A stretch of 64,000 nucleotides of DNA from Serpentinimonas raichei (GTDB taxonomy: Bacteria; Pseudomonadota; Gammaproteobacteria; Burkholderiales; Burkholderiaceae_C): NCBI RefSeq assembly GCF_000828895.1, contig NZ_AP014568.1:1309858-1373857 (forward strand). Reading direction: 5' to 3'. Shown piece after piece: positions 53,702 through 62,978 of this stretch (position 1 is the first letter of the stretch; the number at the start of each line of letters is the position of its first letter). A program made the position numbers and the translations under genes. A model generated the notes under the pieces. It was given only the letters and a program-made list of their open reading frames with translations, had not been told where the DNA came from and made no database searches.

Positions 53702-55471
53702 GTGATCCATCCCACCCCCGCCATCGTCAGCCAGCATTCTGCCCGGCGCTTGCCGCGCTGGGTGTTGTGGACGCTGGGCTTGCTCTACATCCTGCCTGGC
53801 TTTATCGGCCGCGACCCGTGGCGCAACGCCGACTTGGCCGCCTTTGGCGTGATGCGCGAACTCGCCGCCCAGCCCGGCCAGTGGCTGCATCCGCAATTGC
53901 TGGGCGAGAGCGCGCAGACCATCGGCTGGCTGCCCTACTGGCTGGGCGCTCTGGCCATCCACGCCCTGCCGTGGCTGCCGGCCCACCAAGCGGCCCAAAT
54001 GCCATTCATGGCCCTGCTGGCCCTGACCCTCATTTGCACGTGGTACGCCGCCTACTACCTGGCGCGCTTGCCCGGCGCACAACCCGTGGTGTTTGCCTTT
54101 GGCGGCCAGGCACACCCGGTTGACTACGCGCGCGCCTTGGCCGACGCCGCCTTGCTGGCCTTGCTGGCCTGCTTGGGGCTGGCCCTGCTGGCACACCAAT
54201 CCAGTGTCGATGCGGCGCGGCTGGCCTTCATCGCCCTTGCCTTGGCGGCTTTTGCGCGCAGCGTGCAGCCCGGCAAGAATCTGGCACCCACGCTGGGCAT
54301 GTGGGCGCTGGCCATGTTCGGTCTGGCCCTGAGCGGAGCACCGGGCATCGCCTTGTTGCTGCTGCTCAGCGGCGAATGGGCCCGCTGGTGCTGGCCCAAG
54401 GCCTCCAGCGACATGATGGCCACCGAAGGGGCTGCCAGTCACGCCCAGGCCTCCAAAGCGCTGGCCATGCGCGGCAGCATGGCCGCCTTGGCACTGGCCG
54501 CCGCCGCCCTGGCTTATGCCATTGGCTGGCCCGGCGGTTGGCTGGATGGGCACGCTGTGCTGGCGCACTGGCAGTTGGGCGCTTCATGGGAGAGCCTGGC
54601 GCGCCTGTTGCTCTGGTTCACCTGGCCCTGCGCCCTGCTGGCGGCCTGGACGCTGTGGAAGTGGCGCCGCCAATGGCGCAGCCCCCACCTGCTGCTGCCC
54701 GCTGCGTGCTTGCTGGCGCTGCTGCTGGCGACCCTGTTGCACCGAGGCAGCGACCGCATCTTGCTGCTGGCGCTGCCCCCTTTGGCCGTGCTGGCGGCCT
54801 TTGCCCTGCCGACGCTGACGCGCAGCGTGGCGGCCTTGATCGACTGGCTGGCGATTTTGCTTTTCAGCGTCTCGGCCCTGCTGATCTGGATCATCTGGGT
54901 GGCCATGGTAACCGGTGTGCCCGCCGAACCAGCCGCCAATGTGGCCAAGCTGCTGCCCAATTTTGTGCCCCGCTTCCAAGCGCACGGGTTTGTGCCGGCG
55001 CTGCTGCTCACACTGGCATGGCTGGCGGTGATCGCTTGGCGCACCGGCCGCCACCAGCCCGCGCTCTGGAAAAGCCTGGTGTTGTCGGCCAGCGGCATCA
55101 CGCTGTGCTGGGCGCTGCTGCTGACACTCTGGTTGCCGGCGCTCAACCACGGCATGAGTCTGGCGCCCATCAGTCAGCGGGTGGCTGCCCACACCCCGGC
55201 CCAGCAATGTGTGCTGGTGCATGGACTGGCACACGAACAGATTGCAGCGCTGCAATACCACGGCGGCTTGCGCGTGCAACGCATCACCGGCGGCCCGGCC
55301 GATGCGACCTGTTCGCGCTTGGTGGTCAGTTCAGAGGGGTTTGCGACGCTGAGCCAGCGGCTCGATGTGCGCCACTGGCATCTGCTGCGCGAGGAGCCAC
55401 GCCTGCGCGAAAACCGCGATGTCTGGCTGGTATTTGAACGGCGCCTAGGCGCCACCGCACCGCAACATTGA
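53702..55471 (+). CDS. ArnT-like polytopic membrane glycosyltransferase
   Basis: This protein of about 589 residues has around eleven hydrophobic segments and a soluble C-terminal domain of about 110 residues. A GRDPWRNAD motif near residue 35, after the first membrane segment, matches the acidic metal/carrier loop of ArnT/PMT-type transferases that use polyprenyl-phosphate sugars. The acceptor is not known. The start is uncertain: a GTG at 53702 is chosen because it lies after the terminator and just before the first helix. An in-frame TTG pair upstream is possible. Confidence 0.7.
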   Translation: MIHPTPAIVSQHSARRLPRWVLWTLGLLYILPGFIGRDPWRNADLAAFGVMRELAAQPGQWLHPQLLGESAQTIGWLPYWLGALAIHALPWLPAHQAAQMPFMALLALTLICTWYAAYYLARLPGAQPVVFAFGGQAHPVDYARALADAALLALLACLGLALLAHQSSVDAARLAFIALALAAFARSVQPGKNLAPTLGMWALAMFGLALSGAPGIALLLLLSGEWARWCWPKASSDMMATEGAASHAQASKALAMRGSMAALALAAAALAYAIGWPGGWLDGHAVLAHWQLGASWESLARLLLWFTWPCALLAAWTLWKWRRQWRSPHLLLPAACLLALLLATLLHRGSDRILLLALPPLAVLAAFALPTLTRSVAALIDWLAILLFSVSALLIWIIWVAMVTGVPAEPAANVAKLLPNFVPRFQAHGFVPALLLTLAWLAVIAWRTGRHQPALWKSLVLSASGITLCWALLLTLWLPALNHGMSLAPISQRVAAHTPAQQCVLVHGLAHEQIAALQYHGGLRVQRITGGPADATCSRLVVSSEGFATLSQRLDVRHWHLLREEPRLRENRDVWLVFERRLGATAPQH

Positions 55472-55499
55472 AACACCCAGCGCGCCGCCGCAGCTTGAG

Positions 55500-56813
55500 T
55501 TAACTGAGCAACACCCGGCTGGGTGGCAAAATGACGCTGAAAGTCGAACCTTGGCCGGACGCGCTCTCGATCAACACCTGCCCCCCGTGGCGCTGTGCCA
55601 CGTGTTTGACGATCGCCAGCCCCAAGCCGGTGCCGCCGGTCTCGCGCGAGCGGCTGCGGTCCACCCGGTAGAAGCGCTCGGTCAGGCGCGGCAAGTGCTC
55701 GGCTTCGATGCCCGGGCCGTCGTCGCTGACATAAAAAACGGCTCCGCCGTCGCTGGCCAAGCGCCAACCGACGCGCACCTGTGCGCCCGCTGGGGTGTGG
55801 CGCACCGCATTCCCGACCAAATTTGACATGGCGCTGTGCAGCTCCTGCCGCGCCCCCGCAATCTGGAGCGCTGGGCCATCCTGGGCCAACACCTGGTGCG
55901 GACCGCTGCCCAGCACCTCAGACAGCGCCTGCGCCTCACTGACCACCTGCGACAGCATGGCTTGCGCATCAATCCACTCGCCCACACCGGGCACCGGACT
56001 GCCTTCAAGGCGCGACAGCGTCAGCAGATCGCTCACCAGGCTCTGCATGCGCTGGGCTTGTGTGCCCATCAATTCGAGGTACTGACGCCGCTCCGGCGCC
56101 GACAGATCCAAAGTCAGCAAGGTTTCGATGAAGCCGCTCACCACCGTCAGCGGGGTGCGAATTTCGTGCGACACATTGGCCACGAAATCGCGTCGCATCG
56201 CCTCGGCCAGTTCCAGCGCCGTGACCTCGCGCGTCAGCATCAAGCGCCGCCCCTTACCGTAGAGGTAGAGATTAATCGAAATGCGCTGCGGATGCCCGGG
56301 CGTGGCGTCGCGGCCATCGATCTCGACCGAGGCGGCATAGTCGTTCTGTGTCAGGTAGTCGATAAAGGCCGGATCACGCACCAGGTGCCGAATCGGTTGT
56401 TTGAGATCGCGCTTGGTGTCAAAACCCAAGTGCTGGGCAGCGGTGAAATTGCTCCACTCGATGCTGGACGACTTGTCGAGCAGCACCACGCCGATAGGCG
56501 AGGCCTGAATGGCGGCCAAGAACTCTTGCAGCCGCGCCTCGCTCTTGCGCGACTTGCGGTTCAGGGTCTTGAAGGATTTGCGGGCCCGCTCGACCACCTC
56601 GGCCCACACCCCCACCGCAACGGGAGGCGTGGAAGCGCTGCCGTGGCGCAACCAATCGAGCACGCGCCGCGCCCGCATCGAATCGAACACAAACCACAGC
56701 ACCGCCCCAAAGGCGCTGCCAACCAAGGCCAAGCCGTCTGGCTCCCCAAGGGCTGCCGCCAACGCGCCAAGCGCCAGCGTGCAAGCCAGCAGCTCCAGCA
56801 GCCGGCGCATCAT
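55500..56813 (-). CDS. phoR: Phosphate regulon sensor histidine kinase PhoR
   Basis: The kinase has 437 residues. Two N-terminal membrane segments (about 8-45) have no large periplasmic domain. A PAS-like domain (about 95-200) precedes the HisKA with phospho-acceptor His216 (SHEIRTPL). The HATPase domain ends with DDGPGIE and GGTGLGLAIV. It responds to the Pst-PhoU complex rather than to phosphate directly. The ATG at 56813 overlaps the phoB stop (ATGA). Confidence 0.95.
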   Translation of the reverse strand: MMRRLLELLACTLALGALAAALGEPDGLALVGSAFGAVLWFVFDSMRARRVLDWLRHGSASTPPVAVGVWAEVVERARKSFKTLNRKSRKSEARLQEFLAAIQASPIGVVLLDKSSSIEWSNFTAAQHLGFDTKRDLKQPIRHLVRDPAFIDYLTQNDYAASVEIDGRDATPGHPQRISINLYLYGKGRRLMLTREVTALELAEAMRRDFVANVSHEIRTPLTVVSGFIETLLTLDLSAPERRQYLELMGTQAQRMQSLVSDLLTLSRLEGSPVPGVGEWIDAQAMLSQVVSEAQALSEVLGSGPHQVLAQDGPALQIAGARQELHSAMSNLVGNAVRHTPAGAQVRVGWRLASDGGAVFYVSDDGPGIEAEHLPRLTERFYRVDRSRSRETGGTGLGLAIVKHVAQRHGGQVLIESASGQGSTFSVILPPSRVLLS

Positions 56814-57535
56814 GCCGCGGCAATATCGGGCTTGGGCTTGGTGTTGCTGGGCTGCGTCGTGATGCGGTAGCCGGCACCGCGCACGGTTTCGATCATGGCC
56901 CCGGCCAGACCCAGCGATTCGCGCAGGCGTTTCACATGCACATCGACCGTGCGCTCTTCGATGAACACGTGGTCGCCCCAGATGCGGTCCAGCAACGAAC
57001 CCCGGGTATGGACCCGCTCCGGGTGCCTCATGAGGTAGTGCAGCAGCTTGAACTCGGTCGGGCCGATCTTGATTTCACTGCCATTGAGCGTGACGCGGTA
57101 GGTCGAGGCATCAAGCGACAAATCGCCCAAGCGCACCGCGTCGTTGACGATTTCAGGGGCGCGGCGGCGCAACACGGCGCGGATGCGCGCCAGCAATTCC
57201 TGCGTAGAAAAGGGTTTGGTGATGTAGTCATCCGCCCCGGCGTCAAGCCCCTGCACCTTGTCGGATTCCTCGGTGCGCGCCGTCAGCATGATAATGGGCA
57301 CCGTCTTGATGCGCTCTTGCTGGCGCCAGCGCTTGGCCAGCGCCACCCCGCTTTCACCAGGCAGCATCCAGTCGAGCAAAATCACGTCGGGCAAGACCGC
57401 ATCCACCTCGCGCTGCGCCGCTTCGCCGTCATAGACCACCGTCGGCGCAAAACCGTTGTGGCGCAAATTGACGGCAATCAGCTCGGCAATCGCCGATTCG
57501 TCTTCCACGACCAGCACGCGCGGCAGCTTTCTCAT
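56810..57535 (-). CDS. phoB: Phosphate regulon response regulator PhoB
   Basis: This 241-residue OmpR-type regulator has receiver-domain Glu11/Asp12, phospho-acceptor Asp55 (VILLDWMLPG) and switch Lys near 105. The C-terminal winged helix (TPTEFKLLHYLMRHPERVHTR in part) binds Pho boxes. A match to the Pho box lies upstream of pstS. It overlaps phoU and phoR by four bases each (ATGA), so phoU-phoB-phoR is one coupled unit. Confidence 0.97.
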   Translation of the reverse strand: MRKLPRVLVVEDESAIAELIAVNLRHNGFAPTVVYDGEAAQREVDAVLPDVILLDWMLPGESGVALAKRWRQQERIKTVPIIMLTARTEESDKVQGLDAGADDYITKPFSTQELLARIRAVLRRRAPEIVNDAVRLGDLSLDASTYRVTLNGSEIKIGPTEFKLLHYLMRHPERVHTRGSLLDRIWGDHVFIEERTVDVHVKRLRESLGLAGAMIETVRGAGYRITTQPSNTKPKPDIAAA

Positions 57536-58233
57536 TGCAGCACCGACCTTCTTTCTTCATCGGTGCTGTGGCGCACGTCCGTCCCTTTGACGACGTAAAT
57601 GGTGGCCTCGGCAATGTTTTTCGCCAGATCACCGATGCGTTCGATGGCCTTGGCCAGAAACATCAGGTGGATGCTGCTGCCGATCAGGCGCGAATCCTGC
57701 ATCATGTAGGTGCTGATCTCGCGAAAATAGGATTCGTACTCGACATCGAGCTGGTCGTCGTCATTGATGACGGCCAGCGCTTCCTGCACATCGAGGCGGG
57801 CAAAGGCGTCCAGTGCACGGTGGAGCTGCGAAGCCGCCAACTGGGCGGTGCCACCGAGCGACTTGACCGGCAGCGCACGAGGTGCCCCGGATTGAATGAA
57901 TTTATCGACCATGCGCGCGATGCGGGTGGCCTTGTCACCCGCCCGCTCGAGGTTGGTGATGACGCGCGAAATACCGATCAACAAGCGCAGATCGCGCGCC
58001 GTGGGCTGGCGCCGGCTCATGATCGAGATGATCTCGTGATCGATCTCGAGCTCAAACAGATTGACTTTTTTCTCGATTTCGAGCACCTGCCCGGTGGATT
58101 CGGTGCTCAAATGGTGCAGCGCGTGGATGCATTGTCGCAATTGAGATTCCACCACCCCACCCATTTCGAGCACGCGGGCGGTGACGTGGGCCAGTTCGGA
58201 TTCGAACTGCGTAGAAAAATGCTTGTCGCTCAT
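57532..58233 (-). CDS. phoU: Phosphate signalling protein PhoU
   Basis: This 233-residue helical protein has two PhoU repeats. Each repeat carries an acidic metal-binding segment (EIDHEIISIMSRRQPTARDLR and a related second one). It links the Pst transporter to PhoR and keeps the regulon off when phosphate is high. Its start is three bases after the pstB stop and its stop overlaps phoB. Confidence 0.96.
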   Translation of the reverse strand: MSDKHFSTQFESELAHVTARVLEMGGVVESQLRQCIHALHHLSTESTGQVLEIEKKVNLFELEIDHEIISIMSRRQPTARDLRLLIGISRVITNLERAGDKATRIARMVDKFIQSGAPRALPVKSLGGTAQLAASQLHRALDAFARLDVQEALAVINDDDQLDVEYESYFREISTYMMQDSRLIGSSIHLMFLAKAIERIGDLAKNIAEATIYVVKGTDVRHSTDEERRSVLQ

Positions 58234-58235
58234 GA

Positions 58236-59012
58236 TCAGCCAAACCTTCCAGTGATGTAGTCTTCGGTCTCGGTGCGCTTGGGTTTAAAGAAAATCTGCT
58301 CGGTGGCGCCGTATTCCATCAACTCGCCCAAGTACATGTAGGCGGTGTAATCGCTGCAACGCGCTGCCTGCTGCATGTTGTGGGTGACGATGGCAATGGT
58401 GTAGTCCTTTTTAAGCTCGTGCACCAGTTCTTCGATCTTGCCGGTCGAGATCGGGTCCAGCGAAGCGGTGGGCTCATCGAGCAACAGCACCGAGGGTTTG
58501 ACCGCCACGCTGCGCGCAATGCACAGGCGCTGCTGCTGCCCGCCGGAAAGGCTCAGGCCGCTTTGTTTGAGCTTGTCTTTCACCTCGGTCCAAAGCGCGG
58601 CCTTGCTCAGGGCCCATTGCACCCGCTCATCCATTTCAGAGCGGCTAAGCTTTTCGTAGAGCTTGACACCAAAAGCAATGTTGTCGTAGATCGACATCGG
58701 AAACGGCGTGGGCTTTTGGAACAGCATGCCGATGCGCGCGCGCAGCAGGTTCAGATCCTGCTTGGGGTCCAGAATGTTCTGGCCATAAAAACTGATCGTC
58801 CCCTCGGCGCGCTGCCCAGGGTAGAGGCTGTACATGCGGTTGAGGGTGCGCAGCAGCGTGGATTTGCCACAACCCGATGGGCCGATAAAAGCTGTGACCT
58901 TGCCCTCGACGATGTTGAGGTTGACGGATTTGAGGGCATGAAAGCCACCGTAATAGAACTGGAGGTTGCGCACCTCGATGGCGTTTTTGGTGTCGATTGC
59001 GGGTTCGCTCAT
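58236..59012 (-). CDS. pstB: Phosphate ABC transporter ATP-binding protein PstB
   Basis: This 258-residue ATPase carries Walker [10 protein letters not shown], signature LSGGQQQR, and Walker B VLLLDEPT. It energises the PstCA permease and forms the PhoU docking surface. The N-terminus (about 15 residues) is Asp/Lys-rich. It is 26 bases after the pstA stop. In the Pst system only one ATPase is encoded. Confidence 0.97.
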   Translation of the reverse strand: MSEPAIDTKNAIEVRNLQFYYGGFHALKSVNLNIVEGKVTAFIGPSGCGKSTLLRTLNRMYSLYPGQRAEGTISFYGQNILDPKQDLNLLRARIGMLFQKPTPFPMSIYDNIAFGVKLYEKLSRSEMDERVQWALSKAALWTEVKDKLKQSGLSLSGGQQQRLCIARSVAVKPSVLLLDEPTASLDPISTGKIEELVHELKKDYTIAIVTHNMQQAARCSDYTAYMYLGELMEYGATEQIFFKPKRTETEDYITGRFG

Positions 59013-59038
59013 GATTAAATCTTCGAAAATATAGGACC

Positions 59039-59893
59039 TTAAACCTTGACGCGCTCACGGAACACAATGCGTGCCGTGATGTTGATGGCCAACACGGTGA
59101 GGGTAATCAGCAGCGCGCCCCCCCAAGCCAGCTCGTTCCAGTTGTCAAATGGGCTCATGGCCATGTGGTAGATCCAAACCGGCAAGTTGGCCATCGGGCC
59201 ATTCATATCGAGGGTAAAGAACTGGTTGTTGAGCGCCGTGAACAACAGCGGTGCGGTTTCGCCGCTGATGCGCGCCAGCGCCAGCATCACCCCGGTAATG
59301 ACACCGGCGCGGGCACCACGCAACACCACCGTAATCGCCACTTTCCAGTGCGGCGCCCCCAGCGCAAAAGCGGCTTCGCGCAAGCTGCCGGGGATCATGC
59401 GCATCATGTTTTCGGTGGTTTTGATGACCACCGGAATGGCGATCAGCGACAGCGCCACCATGCCGGCATAGCCTGAGAAGTTGCCCATCGTCATCACCAC
59501 CACGGCAAACACGAACAGGCCCAACACCACCGAAGGGGCCGAGAGCATCACCTCATTGACGAAGCGCGTGACGCTGGCGACTTTGCTGGAGTCCCCAAAC
59601 TCGGCCAGATAGATGCCAGCCAGAATGCCAATCGGGGTGGAAATCAGCACTGCGCTGCCCACCATGATTAGGCTGCCCACGATGGCATTGCGCAAGCCGC
59701 CGCCGGGGGTGCCGGGAGCAGGTGTGTCTTCGGTGAAAAGTGCCCAGTCGATGGCGTAAAAACCATTGGAGAAAAGCACGTACAAAATCCACAGCAAGAT
59801 CGACAGGCCAATGGCCGAGGCCACCATGGAAAAACCCATGATGACGGCGTTTTTGCGACGCCGGCTGTTGTAGAGGGATTGGTTAAATTCCAT
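59039..59893 (-). CDS. pstA: Phosphate ABC transporter permease PstA
   Basis: This 284-residue permease has six membrane segments and the EAA-type loop ([20 protein letters not shown] in part). It forms the channel together with PstC. The ATG at 59893 lies one base after the pstC stop. An in-frame upstream start would overlap pstC and is not needed. Confidence 0.96.
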   Translation of the reverse strand: MEFNQSLYNSRRRKNAVIMGFSMVASAIGLSILLWILYVLFSNGFYAIDWALFTEDTPAPGTPGGGLRNAIVGSLIMVGSAVLISTPIGILAGIYLAEFGDSSKVASVTRFVNEVMLSAPSVVLGLFVFAVVVMTMGNFSGYAGMVALSLIAIPVVIKTTENMMRMIPGSLREAAFALGAPHWKVAITVVLRGARAGVITGVMLALARISGETAPLLFTALNNQFFTLDMNGPMANLPVWIYHMAMSPFDNWNELAWGGALLITLTVLAINITARIVFRERVKV

Positions 59894-59894
59894 T

Positions 59895-60884
59895 TCAGTA
59901 TCCTTTGCTGCCCTTGCCTTCTTCAACGTGTGCAATCAGCAAGCGCGCCAGCGCCAACACGATAAAGGTGAGCATGAAGAGCAAAAAGCCGAGCGCGAAC
60001 AGGGTGTACATGTGCATTCCAAACGATTCGGCGAATTCGTTGGCCAGCGTGGAGGTGATCGAGGCCCCGGGCGCAAACAGGGTTTCGGGTATGCGGTGTG
60101 CGTTGCCGATCACGAAGGTCACGGCCATGGTCTCACCCAAGGCCCGACCCAAACCCAGCATCACCGCGCCCACCACCCCTTTGAAAGCATAAGGCATCAC
60201 CACATGGCGCACCACCTCGGACGTGGTGCTGCCCAGCCCGTAGGCGGATTCGCGCAAGATTTGCGGCACCACCTCGAACACGTCGCGCGTCACGGCAGCC
60301 ATATAGGGCAGCACCATGAACGACAAGATAATGCCCGCCGCCAAAATTCCCAAGCCGTTCGGGGCGCCGCCAAAGATCGAACCAATGATCGGCATACCGG
60401 CCATCAGATCTTGCACCGGCACCTGAAAATAATCGGCAAACAGGGGCGCAAACACAAACAAGCCAAACATGCCATAAATGATGGAAGGAATGGCAGCCAG
60501 CAGTTCCACCGCCGTGCCCAACGGGCGGCGCAGCCACGGCGGACAGGTTTCGGTCAGAAACAGTGCAATACCGAAAGCCAGCGGAACCCCGATCAACATG
60601 GCAATGAACGAGGTCGCCAAGGTGCCAATGATGGGCACCAATGCGCCAAACTGCTCATTGACCACATCCCACTCGGCGGTCCAGATAAAGGCAATGCCAA
60701 AGGTTCTGAAGGCCGGCCAAGCATTGACAAACAGGGTAACAATGATGCCAATCAGGGCCACCAGCACCAGCAAGGCAAAAGCCTGCGAGAGTCGGTAAAA
60801 AACAGCGTCTTGCAAACGCTGGCGCTTGGCTATAGCAAGCACATGGGGCGAGCCCATGTCGGGAGACTTAAAGGATGGGTCCAT
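59895..60884 (-). CDS. pstC: Phosphate ABC transporter permease PstC
   Basis: This 329-residue permease has about six membrane segments and the EAA-like loop (RESAYGLGSTTSEVVRHVVM in part). The start at 60884 is the ATG after the pstS-pstC gap. An in-frame upstream start at 60938 would place codons inside the hairpin attenuator. It is 125 bases downstream of pstS. Confidence 0.95.
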   Translation of the reverse strand: MDPSFKSPDMGSPHVLAIAKRQRLQDAVFYRLSQAFALLVLVALIGIIVTLFVNAWPAFRTFGIAFIWTAEWDVVNEQFGALVPIIGTLATSFIAMLIGVPLAFGIALFLTETCPPWLRRPLGTAVELLAAIPSIIYGMFGLFVFAPLFADYFQVPVQDLMAGMPIIGSIFGGAPNGLGILAAGIILSFMVLPYMAAVTRDVFEVVPQILRESAYGLGSTTSEVVRHVVMPYAFKGVVGAVMLGLGRALGETMAVTFVIGNAHRIPETLFAPGASITSTLANEFAESFGMHMYTLFALGFLLFMLTFIVLALARLLIAHVEEGKGSKGY

Positions 60885-60936
60885 AGGTGAGTTTTGGCTG
60901 GCAGTAGAACAGGCACCAATTGTTTGATCAATACAC

Positions 60937-60976
60937 AAAAACAGACCCGCCGACCGAATCAGTCGGCGCGGCGGGT
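60937..60976 (-). terminator. Hairpin attenuator between pstS and pstC
   Basis: ACCCGCCG (60969-60976) pairs with CGGCGGGT (60945-60952) on the minus strand, with an inner GCCGAC/GTCGGC helix. Five Ts of the coding strand (60937-60941) follow. It begins about 33 bases after the pstS stop. Partial termination here would give more PstS than permease, which is known for such binding-protein operons. Confidence 0.75.
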
Positions 60977-61009
60977 GTTATGGCCCCATTAGTTGAGGCT
61001 CAGAGCGCA

Positions 61010-62050
61010 TCAGGTGCGCTGGATCAGGTTCCAAACGCGGGCGCGAATGGCGTCAGCCAAGGTGTCGGGGATCGGCACGAAGTCGAGCTCAATCGCCATC
61101 TGGTCACCATTTCGGAAGGCCCAGTCAAAGAAGGCCAGCACGGCGTTGCTCTCGGCTACGTTGGCCGGTTGGCGATACATCAGAATGAAGGATGCGGTGG
61201 CAATCGGCCAAGCGTTGGCACCGGCGGCGTTGACTATCGAGACGCCCATGCCCGGCACGCTGAACCAGTCCACGCCTGCAGCGGCAGCCGAGAAGGTGCG
61301 GTCGTCGGGCTGCACGAAGTTGCCGGCCGCGTTTTGCAGTTGCATGTGCGGAATGTTGTTGCGCCGCGCAAAAGAGAATTCCACGTAGCCGACGGCACCG
61401 CGGGTGCGCGCCACGATGGCTGCCAACCCTTCGTTGCCACGGCCGCCGATCGAGGAAGCCGCCGGCCAGCGCACGCTGGCACCTCGGCCCACGGTGCTGG
61501 CCCAATCGGGGCTGACGGCGGTGAGGTATTCGGTGAAGTTGAAAGTGGTGCCGGAGCCGTCGGCACGGTGCACCACGGTGATGGCTTGGTTGGGGAAGGT
61601 GCGGCCCGGGTTGAGGGCGGCGATGCGCGGATCGCTCCAGTTGACGATGCGGCCCAAAAACATGTCGGCCAGAACCGGGCCGGTGATGCGCACCTCGCCC
61701 GGGCGGAAGCCCTCGAGGTTGAACATCGGCACCGTGCCGGCGATGATGGCCGGAAACTGCACCATGCCGTCGCGCTCGAGGTCGGCCCCGGATACGGGTG
61801 CGTCGGTGGCACCAAAAGTCACGGTACGAGCGCGAATCTGGCGAATGCCGGCCGAAGAGCCAATCGACTGGTAGTTCAAGCGCACACCGGTGGCGGCTTG
61901 ATAGGCCTCAGCCCAGCGCGAGTAGATCGGGAACGGCAGCGACGCGCCCGCACCAGTAATAATGGTCGAAGCGGTGGCCAGCTTGGTAAAACCGCCAGTC
62001 ATGGCCAATGCAGCGGTAGCCGCCACGGTTTTCAGGAAAGTGCGTTTCAT
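61010..62050 (-). CDS. pstS: Phosphate-binding periplasmic protein PstS
   Basis: This 346-residue exported protein has a signal peptide (MKRTFLKTVAATAALAM, cleavage after ATA). The mature protein has the phosphate-binding loops (TGAGASLPFPIYSRW, GSSAGIRQI, HRADGSGTTFNFTEYL in part). It is the first gene of the operon, preceded by a Pho box and a good ribosome site (AGAGGA). Confidence 0.97.
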   Translation of the reverse strand: MKRTFLKTVAATAALAMTGGFTKLATASTIITGAGASLPFPIYSRWAEAYQAATGVRLNYQSIGSSAGIRQIRARTVTFGATDAPVSGADLERDGMVQFPAIIAGTVPMFNLEGFRPGEVRITGPVLADMFLGRIVNWSDPRIAALNPGRTFPNQAITVVHRADGSGTTFNFTEYLTAVSPDWASTVGRGASVRWPAASSIGGRGNEGLAAIVARTRGAVGYVEFSFARRNNIPHMQLQNAAGNFVQPDDRTFSAAAAGVDWFSVPGMGVSIVNAAGANAWPIATASFILMYRQPANVAESNAVLAFFDWAFRNGDQMAIELDFVPIPDTLADAIRARVWNLIQRT

Positions 62051-62086
62051 CGGGGTCCTCTGAGGGATGGTTAACAGACAAAACCT

Positions 62087-62120
62087 ATGCTAGCGTAGAA
62101 TTATGGCAGTTTTGTGACAG
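62087..62120 (-). promoter_or_regulatory. Pho box and -10 of pstS
   Basis: Two 7-base half sites, CTGTCAC (62114-62120) and CTGCCAT (62103-62109), are separated by AAAA, matching the PhoB binding consensus. A TAGCAT -10-like hexamer (62087-62092) lies ten bases downstream, the spacing expected for PhoB-activated promoters that lack a -35. Confidence 0.88.
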
Positions 62121-62298
62121 TCATTTGAAGACTCGGCGACACCCAGGCCGGATCAAGACGGCGCCTGTGGTTTCCCCCAAGGGTTCTCGTGTGACAATGG
62201 CATGAAAGGTCTGCGCGACTGGGTTACAGTAGCGCCATTGTCGCCAAGCCGCCGGTTTATGGCTTGGTCATCCTTTAGTCTTTGCCCTAGGAGCCCCA

Positions 62299-62964
62299 GT
62301 GCCGATCAACCACAAAGAACGCAATGCCGCCCCGCGCAGCGTCGCCGCCAGCCACCCTTACGAGGAGCACCAAGGCGAGTCGACCCGCCGCGAGGACTCG
62401 CGCTTGGCCGACGCACTGGCTTTTTTGCGCGGCTTCGTGGCACAACCGATGTCGGTGGCTTCGGTGGTGCCTAGCTCCCCTTATTTGGAACAAGGGGTGG
62501 TGCGGGCCACCGATTTGTCGCGTGCGCGCTGCGTGGTCGAACTGGGCCCGGGCACCGGCGGCAGCACGCGCGCCCTGTTGCGCGCCATGAACCCGCAGGC
62601 GCGGCTGCTGGCGATCGAGCTCAATCCTGATTTTGCTGCCCGGCTGCGCCAGCGCGTGCAAGACCCGCGGCTGCTGGTGCAAGAGGGCAGCGCCGCCGAC
62701 ATGGGTGAACACTTGGAGCGCTGGGGCCTGCCAGCACCCGATGCGGTGGTCTCGGGCATCCCGTTTTCCACCCTGCCAACCGAGGTTGCGCACAGCATCG
62801 TGGCCGCCATCCAAGCCAACCTGGCTGTGGATGGGCGCTTCGTGGCCTACCAGTTCCGCGCCCATGTGGCCAGTTACACCAGCCCGGTGATGGGTGAGCC
62901 CAGCTTTGAATGGGAGTGGCGCAACGTGCCGCCGATGCGCGTGTTCCGCTGGGTCAAGCGCTAA
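62299..62964 (+). CDS. SAM-dependent methyltransferase (phospholipid or rRNA adenine type)
   Basis: This 221-residue class I methyltransferase has SAM motif I VELGPGTGGSTRALL (about 80-94), an acidic AIELNPDFA motif II and a SGIPFSTLP motif near 153 that recalls phospholipid N-methyltransferases and rRNA dimethylases. A GTG start at 62299 is chosen because AGGAG lies five bases upstream. The N-terminal 30 residues are low complexity. It diverges from pstS. Confidence 0.8.
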   Translation: MPINHKERNAAPRSVAASHPYEEHQGESTRREDSRLADALAFLRGFVAQPMSVASVVPSSPYLEQGVVRATDLSRARCVVELGPGTGGSTRALLRAMNPQARLLAIELNPDFAARLRQRVQDPRLLVQEGSAADMGEHLERWGLPAPDAVVSGIPFSTLPTEVAHSIVAAIQANLAVDGRFVAYQFRAHVASYTSPVMGEPSFEWEWRNVPPMRVFRWVKR

Positions 62965-62978
62965 CGCGCTAAAGCGCC

